In this document: piece after piece, positions 17,957 through 26,466 of the stretch
Numbering within the stretch: the stretch's first letter is position 1
How the letters are laid out: each line of letters begins with the position of its first letter
Source of the DNA: Actinoplanes siamensis
Lineage (GTDB): Bacteria; Actinomycetota; Actinomycetes; Mycobacteriales; Micromonosporaceae
NCBI RefSeq assembly: GCF_016862395.1
Contig: NZ_BOMW01000027.1
Location: 106,203-170,202 of the forward strand
Direction of reading: 5' to 3'
Length of the DNA stretch: 64,000 bases
Program-made: the position numbers and the translations under genes
Notes under the pieces: model-generated
Told to the model about the DNA's origin: nothing
The model's database searches: none
Seen by the model: only the letters and a program-made list of their open reading frames with translations

Positions 17957-19312
17957 TCAAGCGGCCAGGGCCGCCTTGTCCGGTTTTCCGCTCGGCGTCA
18001 GCGGCACGCGCTCGATGACGGTCACGGTCTTCGGCGCCGCCAGCGGGCCGAGACGCGCGGCGACCAGGGCGCGCAGCTCGGCCGGGTCCGGTTCCCGGCC
18101 GGTGACCGGGACGACGAACGCGTGGATCGCCTCGCCCGTCTCGTCGTCCGGCCGGCCCACCACGTACGCCTCGGCGACCGCGTCGGCGGTGGCCAGCACC
18201 CGCTCGATCGGCCCGGCGCAAACCAGCGTCGCCTGCACGATGATCACGTCCCGGGCCCGCCCGAGCAGGCGCAGGTAGCCGTCCTCGCCGAGCGAGGCCA
18301 GGTCCCGGGTGCGGACCCAGCCGCCGGTGAACACCTTCGCCGACTCCTCCGGATCCCCCCAGTAGAAGCTGGCCTGCGCCGGCGTCCGCACGTAGAGCTC
18401 GCCGTCCTCGAAGCGCAGCGAGACGGCCGCGGGTGGCCGCCCGACCGAGTCCGGCATCTCCCCCGGCGTGGCCATCGAGATCATGCCGGTCTCGGTCTGC
18501 CCGTAACCGTGGAAGACCACCGGGCCGAGCACGTCGAGCGCCTCGCGCAGCCGTCCCGGCTCCAGCGGCGAGCCGGAGACCATCAGCGCCCCGAGGCCGC
18601 TCAGATCGACCGGGTTCGCGCGCTGGGAGCGGACCAGCTGGTGCAGCTTGCCGACCGTGATCACGCTGGCGGTGGCCCGGTGCCGGACGAACGCGTCCGG
18701 GAAGGCCGGCGAGCGCGCGGCGACCAGGACGCCGCCGGCGGCCAGCGTCAGGATCCCGTACTCCAGCATCACCTGGCTGCTCAGCGACCCGAACACCAGG
18801 TAGCGATCCAGCCGCTCGGCGAGCTGGGCGATCGCCGGCGGCCAGCGGTCCGGACACGGCGCCCAGGCCGCGGACATCGCCGCGTACGTCTGGGCACAGC
18901 CCTTGGGCCGCCCGGTGCTCCCGCTGGTGTAGATGATCCGCGCGACGTCACCGGGGCGGCCGGCCGCGGCCAGCGGCTCGTCGTCGCCGAACGCCACCTC
19001 GTCGATCGGCACCGCGTCGTCACGGGACAGCAGGTGCTCCCGCTGCGCCGCGGTCAGGCCGGCCGGCAGCCCGCAGACCCGTGCGCCGACCGCGAACGCG
19101 GCGATGGTGGCCGCGAACGCCTCCGCGCCGACGCCGAGGCGCAGCGCGACGCCGCGGCCCGGGCCGATGCCGCGGGCCCGGAGCCCCGCGGCCGCCCGGC
19201 GGATCATCGTGGACATCTCGGCGGCGGTGACCACGCGGTCACCGTCCTCGAACACCGGCCGGTCCCCGCCCACCGCGAGCAGGTCCAGCACCGGGGTGGG
19301 CCAGATCGTCAC
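17957..19312 (-). CDS. AMP-dependent acyl/aryl-CoA ligase
   Basis: The 451 residues contain the adenylate-forming superfamily motifs: P-loop YTSGSTGRPKG at about 128-138, GYGQTET near 275, the TRDL...GYLRLLGR hinge region and a C-terminal Lys in LTPSGKPDK. The protein is shorter than typical 4-coumarate:CoA ligases (~520-550), mostly in the N-terminal domain. It activates a carboxylic acid as acyl-AMP, normally then as a CoA thioester. The GTG at 19312 overlaps the upstream monooxygenase stop (GTGA). Next to the ammonia lyase it would plausibly act on 4-coumarate or a related cinnamate; that substrate is an inference. Confidence 0.82.
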   Translation of the reverse strand: MTIWPTPVLDLLAVGGDRPVFEDGDRVVTAAEMSTMIRRAAAGLRARGIGPGRGVALRLGVGAEAFAATIAAFAVGARVCGLPAGLTAAQREHLLSRDDAVPIDEVAFGDDEPLAAAGRPGDVARIIYTSGSTGRPKGCAQTYAAMSAAWAPCPDRWPPAIAQLAERLDRYLVFGSLSSQVMLEYGILTLAAGGVLVAARSPAFPDAFVRHRATASVITVGKLHQLVRSQRANPVDLSGLGALMVSGSPLEPGRLREALDVLGPVVFHGYGQTETGMISMATPGEMPDSVGRPPAAVSLRFEDGELYVRTPAQASFYWGDPEESAKVFTGGWVRTRDLASLGEDGYLRLLGRARDVIIVQATLVCAGPIERVLATADAVAEAYVVGRPDDETGEAIHAFVVPVTGREPDPAELRALVAARLGPLAAPKTVTVIERVPLTPSGKPDKAALAA

Positions 19313-20826
19313 AGCACGCCCTTGACGAACCGGGCGAGCGGCTCCCGGTGCACGGCCGGGATGTTCCAGTGGTTCTCCAGGTTCTCCGCGAGGTGGTGCA
19401 CGGCGACGACCTCGCCGTCGCGGCGTACCCGGACCACCGGGTGCAGGTAGCTGGCCCGGTGCGCGGTGGCCGCGTCGTTCTCGGCGACCCGCGGGACGTC
19501 GATGTCGAACGGGTCCACCTGGTCGTGGCCGGCGCCGTACTCCAGCGTCACCACGAAGGCGAGCGGCTGCGGGCCCAGGTAGGCCACCGGCACCTCCTCG
19601 TGGTAGCGCGCCGTGCCGTCCTCGACAGTGACCACGTCGGCCAGCACCCCGAACTGCTGCCACAGGCCGGAGGAGACGTTGATCCGGGCCACGATGGCCT
19701 CGGTGATCGCCTCCGGGGTGGCGGCGACAGACGTCGACGGCCACGGCGTGTTCTGGTGGCGGCTGTTCAGGATGCGGTGCAGGGCGCGGACGCCGTACCG
19801 GAAACCGTGGATGAACCCGTTCGTGGACTTCTTGAAGTCGCGCTGCTGGGTGAGCGTGCCGGCGAAGTAGAGGCCGGGCACGTTCACCGACTCGAACGCC
19901 GGCGTCTGCTCCGGGAAACGGTCGTCGATCGCCAGCCGGGGGCGCGCCGACTCGTCGAAGACGGACGCGTCGAACCGGAAGCCGGTGGCCAGGATGATCC
20001 GGTCGTAGTCGATCTCGCGGAGGCGTTCGACGGTCCGGGCGTACCGGAAGACGATCCGCAGCCCGCCGTCCGCGCGCCTGACGATGCGCTCCACGGTCCC
20101 GTCCAGCACGGCGTTCTGCGATTTGAGCTGATAGGTGTCGAGGAAGTTGTTGTTCACCGCTCGCAGATGCCCGACGTAATGGGTCTGCCAGGCGAGCCGC
20201 ACCGAGTGCGGGCCGGCGACGTGGATCACCGCGGCCGTCTCCACCAGGGCGTCGGCGGTCTCGAAGGCCGAGTTGCCCTTGCCGATGATCAGGACCCGCT
20301 GGTCGACGAAGTCCTGCGGGTCGACGCTGACCGTGTCGTAGCGCTCGCAGAGTTCCGCGCCCTCGATCGGTGGGACGTGGAGCTGGGAGACGCCGGTGGC
20401 CACCACGACCCGTCTCGCGCGGAACGCCCGCTCGCCGGCCTGGACCGTGAACAGCTGCTCCGAGCGGGCGACCCGGTCCACCCGGGACCCGTAGACGACG
20501 TTGAGGCCGCGTGCGAAATCGGCCAGATAGCGCACGAAGTCGTCGGCGGCCGGGAAATACCGCTTGCTGTAGTTCTTGAACAGCAGCGCCGGATCGTCGG
20601 TCAGCAGCGAGTTCCAGTCCGCGCGCAGATTGAACTCCGGATCCTCGGAGCCGGTGTGCACCTTGTTGATGGAGATCAGCGTCCGGTGCCGCGGATAGCG
20701 GGTGAAGAAGGTGCCCGGCACGGCGCCGGCCTCCAGCACGACGTAGTCCTGACCGTCGCGCTCCAGCAGGGCGGCGAGCTGCAGACCGGCGGGCCCGGCG
20801 CCGATGATGAGGTAGTCGTGCGTCAT
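19309..20826 (-). CDS. Class B flavin monooxygenase, copy 1
   Basis: The protein has 505 residues. An N-terminal FAD loop (IIGAGPAGLQLAALL), a second Rossmann loop (IIGKGNSAFETAD) for NAD(P)H and the ATGFRFD element place it among FMO/Baeyer-Villiger-like class B flavoproteins. The C-terminal ~120 residues form an extra domain seen in both copies here. It is strikingly similar along its whole length to the protein encoded at 23919-25472 (for example RYPRHRTLISINK and THYVGHLRAVNNNFLDTYQLKS in both). The ATG at 20826 is preferred over an in-frame TTG. It shares a 63-bp divergent promoter region with the ammonia lyase and is coupled to the ligase gene. The substrate may be an N- or C-oxidised aromatic amine or acid. 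Confidence 0.82.
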   Translation of the reverse strand: MTHDYLIIGAGPAGLQLAALLERDGQDYVVLEAGAVPGTFFTRYPRHRTLISINKVHTGSEDPEFNLRADWNSLLTDDPALLFKNYSKRYFPAADDFVRYLADFARGLNVVYGSRVDRVARSEQLFTVQAGERAFRARRVVVATGVSQLHVPPIEGAELCERYDTVSVDPQDFVDQRVLIIGKGNSAFETADALVETAAVIHVAGPHSVRLAWQTHYVGHLRAVNNNFLDTYQLKSQNAVLDGTVERIVRRADGGLRIVFRYARTVERLREIDYDRIILATGFRFDASVFDESARPRLAIDDRFPEQTPAFESVNVPGLYFAGTLTQQRDFKKSTNGFIHGFRYGVRALHRILNSRHQNTPWPSTSVAATPEAITEAIVARINVSSGLWQQFGVLADVVTVEDGTARYHEEVPVAYLGPQPLAFVVTLEYGAGHDQVDPFDIDVPRVAENDAATAHRASYLHPVVRVRRDGEVVAVHHLAENLENHWNIPAVHREPLARFVKGVL

Positions 20827-20851
20827 GTCCGGCAAACTACCGACGCGATTT

Positions 20852-20863
20852 CAGAGCGCTCTG
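20852..20863. promoter_or_regulatory. 12-bp palindrome between divergent genes
   Basis: CAGAGCGCTCTG is centred in the 63-bp gap between the monooxygenase and ammonia-lyase starts, flanked by imperfect TTT/AAA extensions. It is a likely operator that could control both genes together; the cognate regulator is unknown. Confidence 0.45.
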
Positions 20864-20889
20864 AGAAATCGTCACTAGTGTCCCGGTCC

Positions 20890-22368
20890 ATGACGATCGA
20901 GGTGGATCTGGCGGCTCCGCTGGGGATCGCCGACCTGCGCGTGGCGCGGGCGCCGATCACCGTGCTGGTCGGCCCGGACGTCCGCGAGCGGCTGGCGGCC
21001 GGCCGGGTCTTCCTGGCCGAGGTGCTCGGCGAGGACCGGGCGGTCTACGGCGCCACCACCGGTTTCGGCGCGCTGGTCGGCTACGCGGGCCGCGCCGACC
21101 AGCGCGACCAGGCCGACAACACGCTCGCGCACCTGGGCGCCGGTCAGGGCCCGGACCTCGACCCGGACCTGGCGCGGGCGACCATGCTGGTGCGCGCGCA
21201 CTCGCTGGCCCGCGGCGCCTCGGGCGTGTCGCCGCACGTGGTCGACGCGCTGGCGGCCGCGCTGGGCACGACGTTCGCGCCGGCCATGCCGCGGCTCGGC
21301 TCGGTCGGCGCGAGCGGCGACCTGATTCCGCTGGGCGCCGCGGCGCAGGCTCTGCGGGGACGCGGCAACGCCTATCTGCGGGGTACGCGGCTGCCCGCCG
21401 CCCAGGCTCTGCGCGACGCCGGGCTGGAGCCGTTGCCGCTGGACGGCCGGGACGCGCTCGCCCTGGTCAACGGCACGTCGCTGACCACCGCGGCGACCGC
21501 GCTCGCGCTGCACCGGATCCGCGTCTCGCACCGGGTGATCCAGGCGCTGACGTGTGTGCTGGCCGACCTGCTCGGCTGCGATCCGCAGTTCCTGGACGAG
21601 GGTCTGCTGACCGCTCACGGTCATCGCGGCGCGGTGGAGGTGGGAGCGGCGATGCGCTCGGTGCTCGCCGGGACGGCGCCGTCCGGGACGCGGCCGCTGC
21701 AGGAGCCGTACAGCATCCGCTGCGCGCCGCAGCTGCTCGGCGCCGCCGAGGACGCGCTGCGCTACGTGGACGGCGTGGTCGCCGCGGACCTGGCCGGCGT
21801 CAGCGACAACCCGTTGTTCTTCCCCGGGCGGGATCAGGTCGTACACGGCGGGAACTTCTTCGGTCAGCCCGCCGCCTTCGCCGCCGACGTCCTCACGATG
21901 GTCCTCGCACAGCTGGGCAACCTCGCGGAACGCCAGCTCGACCTGCTGGTCGACCCGGTCCGCAACGGCGGCCTGCCGCCGATGCTGGCGGCCGGCCCCG
22001 GCCGGCAGCACGGCCTGCAGGGCGTCCAGCTGGCCTCGACGGCGCTGATCGTGGAGATCCGGCGGGACGCGATGCCGGCGAGCATGCAGAGCCTTCCCAC
22101 CAACCTGCACAATCAGGACATCGTTCCGTTCGGTACGCAGTCCGCCCTGCGCGCGCTGGACCAGTCGCGGCTGCTCGGTCTGATCACCGGCTCGCTGGCT
22201 CTGGCGTTGCGCCAGGCCGTCCACGTCGGCGCGCGCCGGCCCACCGCGCCGGGATGCGCCCGGATCCTCGACGCCCTGGCCGCGGCGATCCCGCCGATCG
22301 ACCCGGACCGCCCGTTGGAGGCCGACGTCCGCCGGGCCGCCGAGATCGCCGAGGGGCTCACGCGGTGA
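20890..22368 (+). CDS. Aromatic amino acid ammonia-lyase, tyrosine-type selectivity
   Basis: This 492-residue protein carries the MIO-forming Ala-Ser-Gly at 141-143 within GSVGASGDL, the catalytic Tyr53 loop (VYGATTGFG), a catalytic NGT segment (LVNGTS) and a YSIRCAPQ element. The selectivity pair aligned with the inner loop is His81-Leu82, which in characterised enzymes marks tyrosine ammonia-lyase (Phe-Leu marks PAL; Ser-His marks HAL). It would convert L-Tyr to 4-coumarate and ammonia. It differs from histidine-utilisation HAL in context: no hut genes are nearby. It is divergent from the monooxygenase/ligase pair, which supports a 4-coumarate route. Confidence 0.85.
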   Translation: MTIEVDLAAPLGIADLRVARAPITVLVGPDVRERLAAGRVFLAEVLGEDRAVYGATTGFGALVGYAGRADQRDQADNTLAHLGAGQGPDLDPDLARATMLVRAHSLARGASGVSPHVVDALAAALGTTFAPAMPRLGSVGASGDLIPLGAAAQALRGRGNAYLRGTRLPAAQALRDAGLEPLPLDGRDALALVNGTSLTTAATALALHRIRVSHRVIQALTCVLADLLGCDPQFLDEGLLTAHGHRGAVEVGAAMRSVLAGTAPSGTRPLQEPYSIRCAPQLLGAAEDALRYVDGVVAADLAGVSDNPLFFPGRDQVVHGGNFFGQPAAFAADVLTMVLAQLGNLAERQLDLLVDPVRNGGLPPMLAAGPGRQHGLQGVQLASTALIVEIRRDAMPASMQSLPTNLHNQDIVPFGTQSALRALDQSRLLGLITGSLALALRQAVHVGARRPTAPGCARILDALAAAIPPIDPDRPLEADVRRAAEIAEGLTR

Positions 22369-22493
22369 CCCGCCGGATCCATGCTTGCGGAGCGGACGCT
22401 GGAGATGACGGTTTGCCTGACCGGCTGGGCGCCCTGACCGGTGCTCTTCCCGGCGAGAGCCGACCGGGGAGGATCCGGCCGGCATGACAGTGT

Positions 22494-22865
22494 TCAGCGG
22501 CGGGAAGCACTCCGCCGCACCCGTGGGCGGATGGTCCGGCCCTGGCCTGGGGCCGGCGACCACGCCACCGCCGCCAGCAGCATCAGCATCAGGGCGGTCG
22601 CCGTCACGTGCCCGCAGGACGACCGCACGGCCGAACTCCAGGTGGGTACGGCCGCGGCCGACCGGTCCGACGGCTCGCCGGTTGCCGCCGGCGGGCTCAG
22701 GGCGGCCCGTTCCACCCGTTCCCGCCGGCGCGCCAGCTCCTTCTTGCTCAGCCGATTGGTTCTGAGGAACTCGCCGGCCAGGGTGAGGGCTTCCCTGATC
22801 TCCTCGTCCACGCCGCGGCGCGGCCACTCGTCCGGGGTGTGGGATCCTTCGTCGAAGTTGGTCAC
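22494..22865 (-). CDS. Small single-pass membrane protein coupled to ECF sigma factor
   Basis: This 123-residue protein has a soluble, Arg/Glu-rich N-terminal half, one hydrophobic helix (about 86-104, ATALMLMLLAAVAWS) and a basic tail. The GTG at 22865 overlaps the sigma-factor stop (GTGA). Position and topology suggest a regulator (anti-sigma-like) of the sigma factor, though no zinc-binding HxxxCxxC motif is visible. Function unproven. Confidence 0.6.
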   Translation of the reverse strand: MTNFDEGSHTPDEWPRRGVDEEIREALTLAGEFLRTNRLSKKELARRRERVERAALSPPAATGEPSDRSAAAVPTWSSAVRSSCGHVTATALMLMLLAAVAWSPAPGQGRTIRPRVRRSASRR

Positions 22866-23464
22866 CGGATGGTCTCCTTTCCGGGCGGCGCGAACCGGCG
22901 GACCGGTCCCCCGCTTTCCTGTGCGCGTTGCCTCTCCAGTTCCCGCTTCAAGCGTTCCCTGGCCAGTTGCAGATTCTTCCGGACGGCCGGCTCGCTCATC
23001 CCGAGCTGCCGGGCGATCTCCGGACCCGACCAGCCGTCATAGATGCGGGCCATGACGGCCCGCTGGGCCGGCGGCAGGCGGCGGAGCAGCTGAACGATCC
23101 ACTGCTTCTCCTCGTATGCGGTCAACTGACGGTCGTCGCACCCGTCGCTGACGTACACGTGCTTGCCGAAGAGGCCGCGGAGTCCCCTGCGGTCCTTCGC
23201 CTTGGTCCCGTTCAGGTGGTTGAAGACGATCCGGCGGGCGTACGCGGCATGGTTGTGGATCTGATGCCACCGCCGCCGGATCTCCTCCAGCGCGTGCTCG
23301 GCCGCGTCCTCGGCGTCCTGGTGGCTGGCGCCCCACCAGACGCCCGCCGCGACCAGGGGCTCGTACGACTTCTCGAAGAACGTCTCCCACTGTGCCTGGT
23401 CTCCGGCCGTCCACACCTGCAGGGCGGGCTCTCCGTCGGCCTGGCTCCTCTCGTCCGAGGACAT
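22862..23464 (-). CDS. ECF-type sigma factor (SigE-like)
   Basis: This 200-residue protein has an N-terminal sigma-2 region (WETFFEKSYEPLVAAGVWWG, DAEDAAEHALEEI) and a C-terminal sigma-4 helix-turn-helix (LPPAQRAVMARIYDGWSGPEIARQLGMSEPAVRKNL). It lacks sigma-3, as expected of ECF factors. It directs RNA polymerase to an alternative promoter set. It is followed by a coupled small membrane protein and preceded by a 63-residue membrane protein, all on the minus strand. Targets may include the adjacent oxidative genes; this is inference. Confidence 0.8.
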   Translation of the reverse strand: MSSDERSQADGEPALQVWTAGDQAQWETFFEKSYEPLVAAGVWWGASHQDAEDAAEHALEEIRRRWHQIHNHAAYARRIVFNHLNGTKAKDRRGLRGLFGKHVYVSDGCDDRQLTAYEEKQWIVQLLRRLPPAQRAVMARIYDGWSGPEIARQLGMSEPAVRKNLQLARERLKRELERQRAQESGGPVRRFAPPGKETIR

Positions 23465-23503
23465 GGGCGCACTCCACTCCTGTCCGTATCCGGTGAAACT
23501 TCG

Positions 23504-23695
23504 TCAGTTACCGGACCCGACCAAGGCGACTGAGACGATCACCGCAGCAGCCGCCGCCACCATCGTCGCGGGAACGGACGAAGTAGCGAGGAACACGCCA
23601 CCCACACCGACCAGTATCCCGTTGATCACCACCACCAACCCCCGCGCCGACCACCGATCGTGCCGGTGCCCGACGTTGCCGTTCGCGTTGCCCAT
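23504..23695 (-). CDS. Small two-helix membrane protein
   Basis: The 63-residue frame starts at ATG 23695 (MGNANGNVGHRHDRW...) with two hydrophobic helices (LVVVINGILVGVGGVFLA and VPATMVAAAAAVIVSVALV) and a short tail. It lies 39 bp upstream of the sigma gene on the same strand, so it may be the first gene of that operon. Resembles small actinobacterial membrane proteins of unknown role. The longer frame to 23920 has no protein-like composition. Confidence 0.5.
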   Translation of the reverse strand: MGNANGNVGHRHDRWSARGLVVVINGILVGVGGVFLATSSVPATMVAAAAAVIVSVALVGSGN

Positions 23696-23918
23696 CTCCC
23701 CCGCCTCTCCCCGGACGTGCGCCTGCACCCCTGAGGTCCGGAGCGGGCCGCCATCGTGAACAAAAACTCGCAACATCCACCGATCGGGTGACAGTGAGCG
23801 GTGGCCCGGACGCTTGCGCCCGGATCCGCGACGGCACGGGCGGCGGACACAGCGCCCACCTGACGCCGCGGGGTTCGGGCTGAAAACTCTCTGAATTCTG
23901 ATTCGTACGTTGGGCCCC

Positions 23919-25472
23919 ATGCCGCTTGATTACGTGATCATCGGGGCTGGCCCGGCCGGCCTGCAGCTCGCCGCCCTGCTGGAGGCCGACGGCAAGCGCG
24001 ACTACCTGGTACTGGAACAGAGCGACAAACCCGGCGCGTTCTTCGAGCGCTACCCCCGGCACCGCACGCTGATCTCCATCAACAAGCCGCACACCGGCAC
24101 CGACGACCCCGAGCTCAACCTGCGGCTGGACTGGAACTCGCTGCTCACCGACGACCCGGACCGGCTGTTCACCAGCTACACCGAACGCTACTTCCCGGCG
24201 GCCGACGACTACCTGCGGTATCTGGCCGATTTCAGTCAAGGGCTGAGGATCGAGTACCGCACCCGGGCCGACCGCATCAGCAAGGACGGCGACCTCTTCA
24301 CGATCCGGGCCGGGCGGAAGAGCTTCGAGGCCCGGCGGCTGATCGTGGCGACCGGGGTGTCGCGGACGTACCGGCCGGACATTCCCGGGTTCGAGCTCGC
24401 CGAGGGCTACGACGAGATGTCCGTCGACCCGCGCGACTACCTCGACCAGCGGGTGCTGATCATCGGCAAGGGCAACTCGGCGTTCGAGACCGCGGACAAC
24501 CTGATGGAGACGACCACTGTCATCCACCTGGCCGGGCCGAGCTCGGTGCACCTCGCCTGGCGCACCCACTACGTCGGGCACCTGCGGGCGGTCAACAACA
24601 ACTTCCTCGACACGTACCAGCTGAAGTCGGCGAACGCGATCCTCGACGGCGAGGTCAGGAAGATCGAGCGCGACGGCGCCGGCTTCAAGGTCACGTTCGC
24701 CTTCACCCGGGCCAACGAGGTGATCAAGGAGCTCTCCTACGACCGGGTCCTGGCCTGCACCGGCTTCCGGTGGGACTCCTCGATCTTCGACGAGTCGTGC
24801 CGTCCGGAACTGACCATCAAGGACCGGTTCCCGGCGCAGACCGAGGGATGGGAGTCGGCGAACGTTCCCGGGCTGTACTTCGCCGGCACCATCTCGCAGG
24901 TCCGGGACTTCAAGAAATCGACGAGCGGTTTCATCCACGGCTTCCGCTACGCCGTACGCGCGCTTTTCAACATCCTCGAGCGTACGTACGGTGACGTGCC
25001 CTGGCCCGCCGGGAAGCTGGACGGCACGCCGGAGGCGGTCACCGGCGCGATCGTCGCCCGGGTGAACCGGACGTCGGCGCTGTGGCAGCAGTTCGGGTTC
25101 CTCGCCGACGTGGTGACGGTCGACGGGCCGGACGCCCGCTACCACGACGAGGTGCCGGTGGACTGGTTCGCGCGGCACGGCCTGGCCACTGCCGGCCACG
25201 ACTACCGGCACGCGTTCGTGGTCACCCTGGAGTACGGCCCCGAGCACGATCGGGTCGACCCGTTCGACGTCACCGTGTCCCGGATCGCCCAGGACACCCC
25301 CGGTCAGGCCCACGACGCCGCGTACCTGCACCCGGTGGTCCGCTACCACCACGACGGCCGGCTCACCGGGACGCACCACCTGGCGGAGAACCTGGAGAAC
25401 CGGTGGGACCGGCCGGACGTGCACGTCGCGCCGCTGCAGGACTTCGTCGCGCGCTGCCTGTCCGGGGCCTGA
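23919..25472 (+). CDS. Class B flavin monooxygenase, copy 2
   Basis: The protein has 517 residues and is a full-length paralogue of the protein at 19309-20826. It has IIGAGPAGLQLAALL at the N-terminus, IIGKGNSAFETAD in the middle, ACTGFRWD later and the same additional C-terminal domain. The ATG at 23919 begins MPLDYVIIG; an in-frame TTG three codons earlier is less likely. It leads a plus-strand run of four genes with overlaps of 1-4 bases (FMO, FMN oxidase, P450, antiporter). Two copies on either side of the sigma unit suggest two successive oxidations in one pathway. Confidence 0.83.
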   Translation: MPLDYVIIGAGPAGLQLAALLEADGKRDYLVLEQSDKPGAFFERYPRHRTLISINKPHTGTDDPELNLRLDWNSLLTDDPDRLFTSYTERYFPAADDYLRYLADFSQGLRIEYRTRADRISKDGDLFTIRAGRKSFEARRLIVATGVSRTYRPDIPGFELAEGYDEMSVDPRDYLDQRVLIIGKGNSAFETADNLMETTTVIHLAGPSSVHLAWRTHYVGHLRAVNNNFLDTYQLKSANAILDGEVRKIERDGAGFKVTFAFTRANEVIKELSYDRVLACTGFRWDSSIFDESCRPELTIKDRFPAQTEGWESANVPGLYFAGTISQVRDFKKSTSGFIHGFRYAVRALFNILERTYGDVPWPAGKLDGTPEAVTGAIVARVNRTSALWQQFGFLADVVTVDGPDARYHDEVPVDWFARHGLATAGHDYRHAFVVTLEYGPEHDRVDPFDVTVSRIAQDTPGQAHDAAYLHPVVRYHHDGRLTGTHHLAENLENRWDRPDVHVAPLQDFVARCLSGA

Positions 25473-25473
25473 C

Positions 25474-26466
25474 GTGAACCCCGTGCACGCCGACTTCTTC
25501 GCGGGTGGGGCCGGGGAGGAGCGGACGCTGCGCGGCAACCTCGCGGCGTACGACCGGCTGCGGATCGTGCCGCGGGTGCTGCGCGCCACCGGCGAGCGGG
25601 ACCTGCGCACCACCCTGTTCGGCACCGGGCTGAGCACTCCGGTGCTGGTGGCGCCGACCGCGTTCCACCTGCTGGCGCATCCGGGCGGGGAGGCCGCGAC
25701 CGCGGAGGGGGCGGCCGCGGCCGGCACGGTCATGGTGGTCAGCATGGCCGCGACGCAACCGGTCGAGGCGATCGCCGCGGCCGGCGGCCCGCTGTGGTTC
25801 CAGCTCTACCCGCAACCGGACCTGGCGTTCACCGCGGCGGTGGTGAAGCGGGCCGAGGCAGCCGGCTGCCGGGCGCTGGTGGTGACGGTGGACTCCCCGG
25901 TCTTCGGCCGCCGCGAGCGCGACCTGCGCAACCGGTTCACCGATCTGCCGGACGGACTGGCCTGCGAGAACATGCGGGACGCGACCGGCCGGGTACGCAC
26001 CGTCGAGATGGACGCGACGCTCGGCTGGGACCGGCTGGCCCGGCTGCGCGAGGTGACCGGACTGCCTCTCCTGGTCAAGGGCATCCTGCACCCGGCGGAC
26101 GCGCGACTGGCCGTGGAGCACGGCATGGACGGGGTGATCGTCTCCAATCACGGCGGGCGGCAGCTGGACGGGGCGATCGCCACGATCGACGCGCTGCCGG
26201 CGGTCGCCGAGACGGTGGGCCGGCGGGTCCCGGTTCTGGTGGACGGCGGGATCCGGCGCGGCACGGACGTGTTGATCGCGCTGGCCCTGGGCGCGGACGC
26301 GGTGCTGGTGGGACGGCCGGTGCTGGAGGCGCTCGCCGCGGGCGGCGCCCGGGGCGTACAGCGGCGATTGGAGCGGCTCACCGCGGACCTGGACCATGCC
26401 ATGGCGCTTGCCGGAGCGAAGCGACCGGCCGAGCTGACCCCCGACCTGGTGGCGGTGGCCGGATGA
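25474..26466 (+). CDS. FMN-dependent alpha-hydroxy-acid oxidase/dehydrogenase
   Basis: The 330 residues fold as an FMN TIM barrel. The visible family motifs are VLVAPTAFHLLAH near the N-terminus, WFQLYPQ, VSNHGGRQLDG (active-site His and Arg) and VLVDGGIRRGTDV. Family members oxidise lactate, glycolate or mandelate-type acids; the 4-hydroxymandelate oxidase branch serves hydroxyphenylglycine biosynthesis. The GTG at 25474 starts one base after the upstream stop. Its aromatic-gene context makes a 2-hydroxy aryl acid plausible, but the substrate is not determined. Confidence 0.85.
   Translation: MNPVHADFFAGGAGEERTLRGNLAAYDRLRIVPRVLRATGERDLRTTLFGTGLSTPVLVAPTAFHLLAHPGGEAATAEGAAAAGTVMVVSMAATQPVEAIAAAGGPLWFQLYPQPDLAFTAAVVKRAEAAGCRALVVTVDSPVFGRRERDLRNRFTDLPDGLACENMRDATGRVRTVEMDATLGWDRLARLREVTGLPLLVKGILHPADARLAVEHGMDGVIVSNHGGRQLDGAIATIDALPAVAETVGRRVPVLVDGGIRRGTDVLIALALGADAVLVGRPVLEALAAGGARGVQRRLERLTADLDHAMALAGAKRPAELTPDLVAVAG

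Noticed and set aside
20890..22368. Histidine ammonia-lyase (hutH) assignment
   Set aside because: The selectivity pair is His-Leu, not Ser-His, and no hut genes are nearby.
23508..25745. 745-codon minus-strand frame over the second monooxygenase
   Set aside because: It is a shadow frame; the plus strand encodes a complete flavoprotein with motifs.
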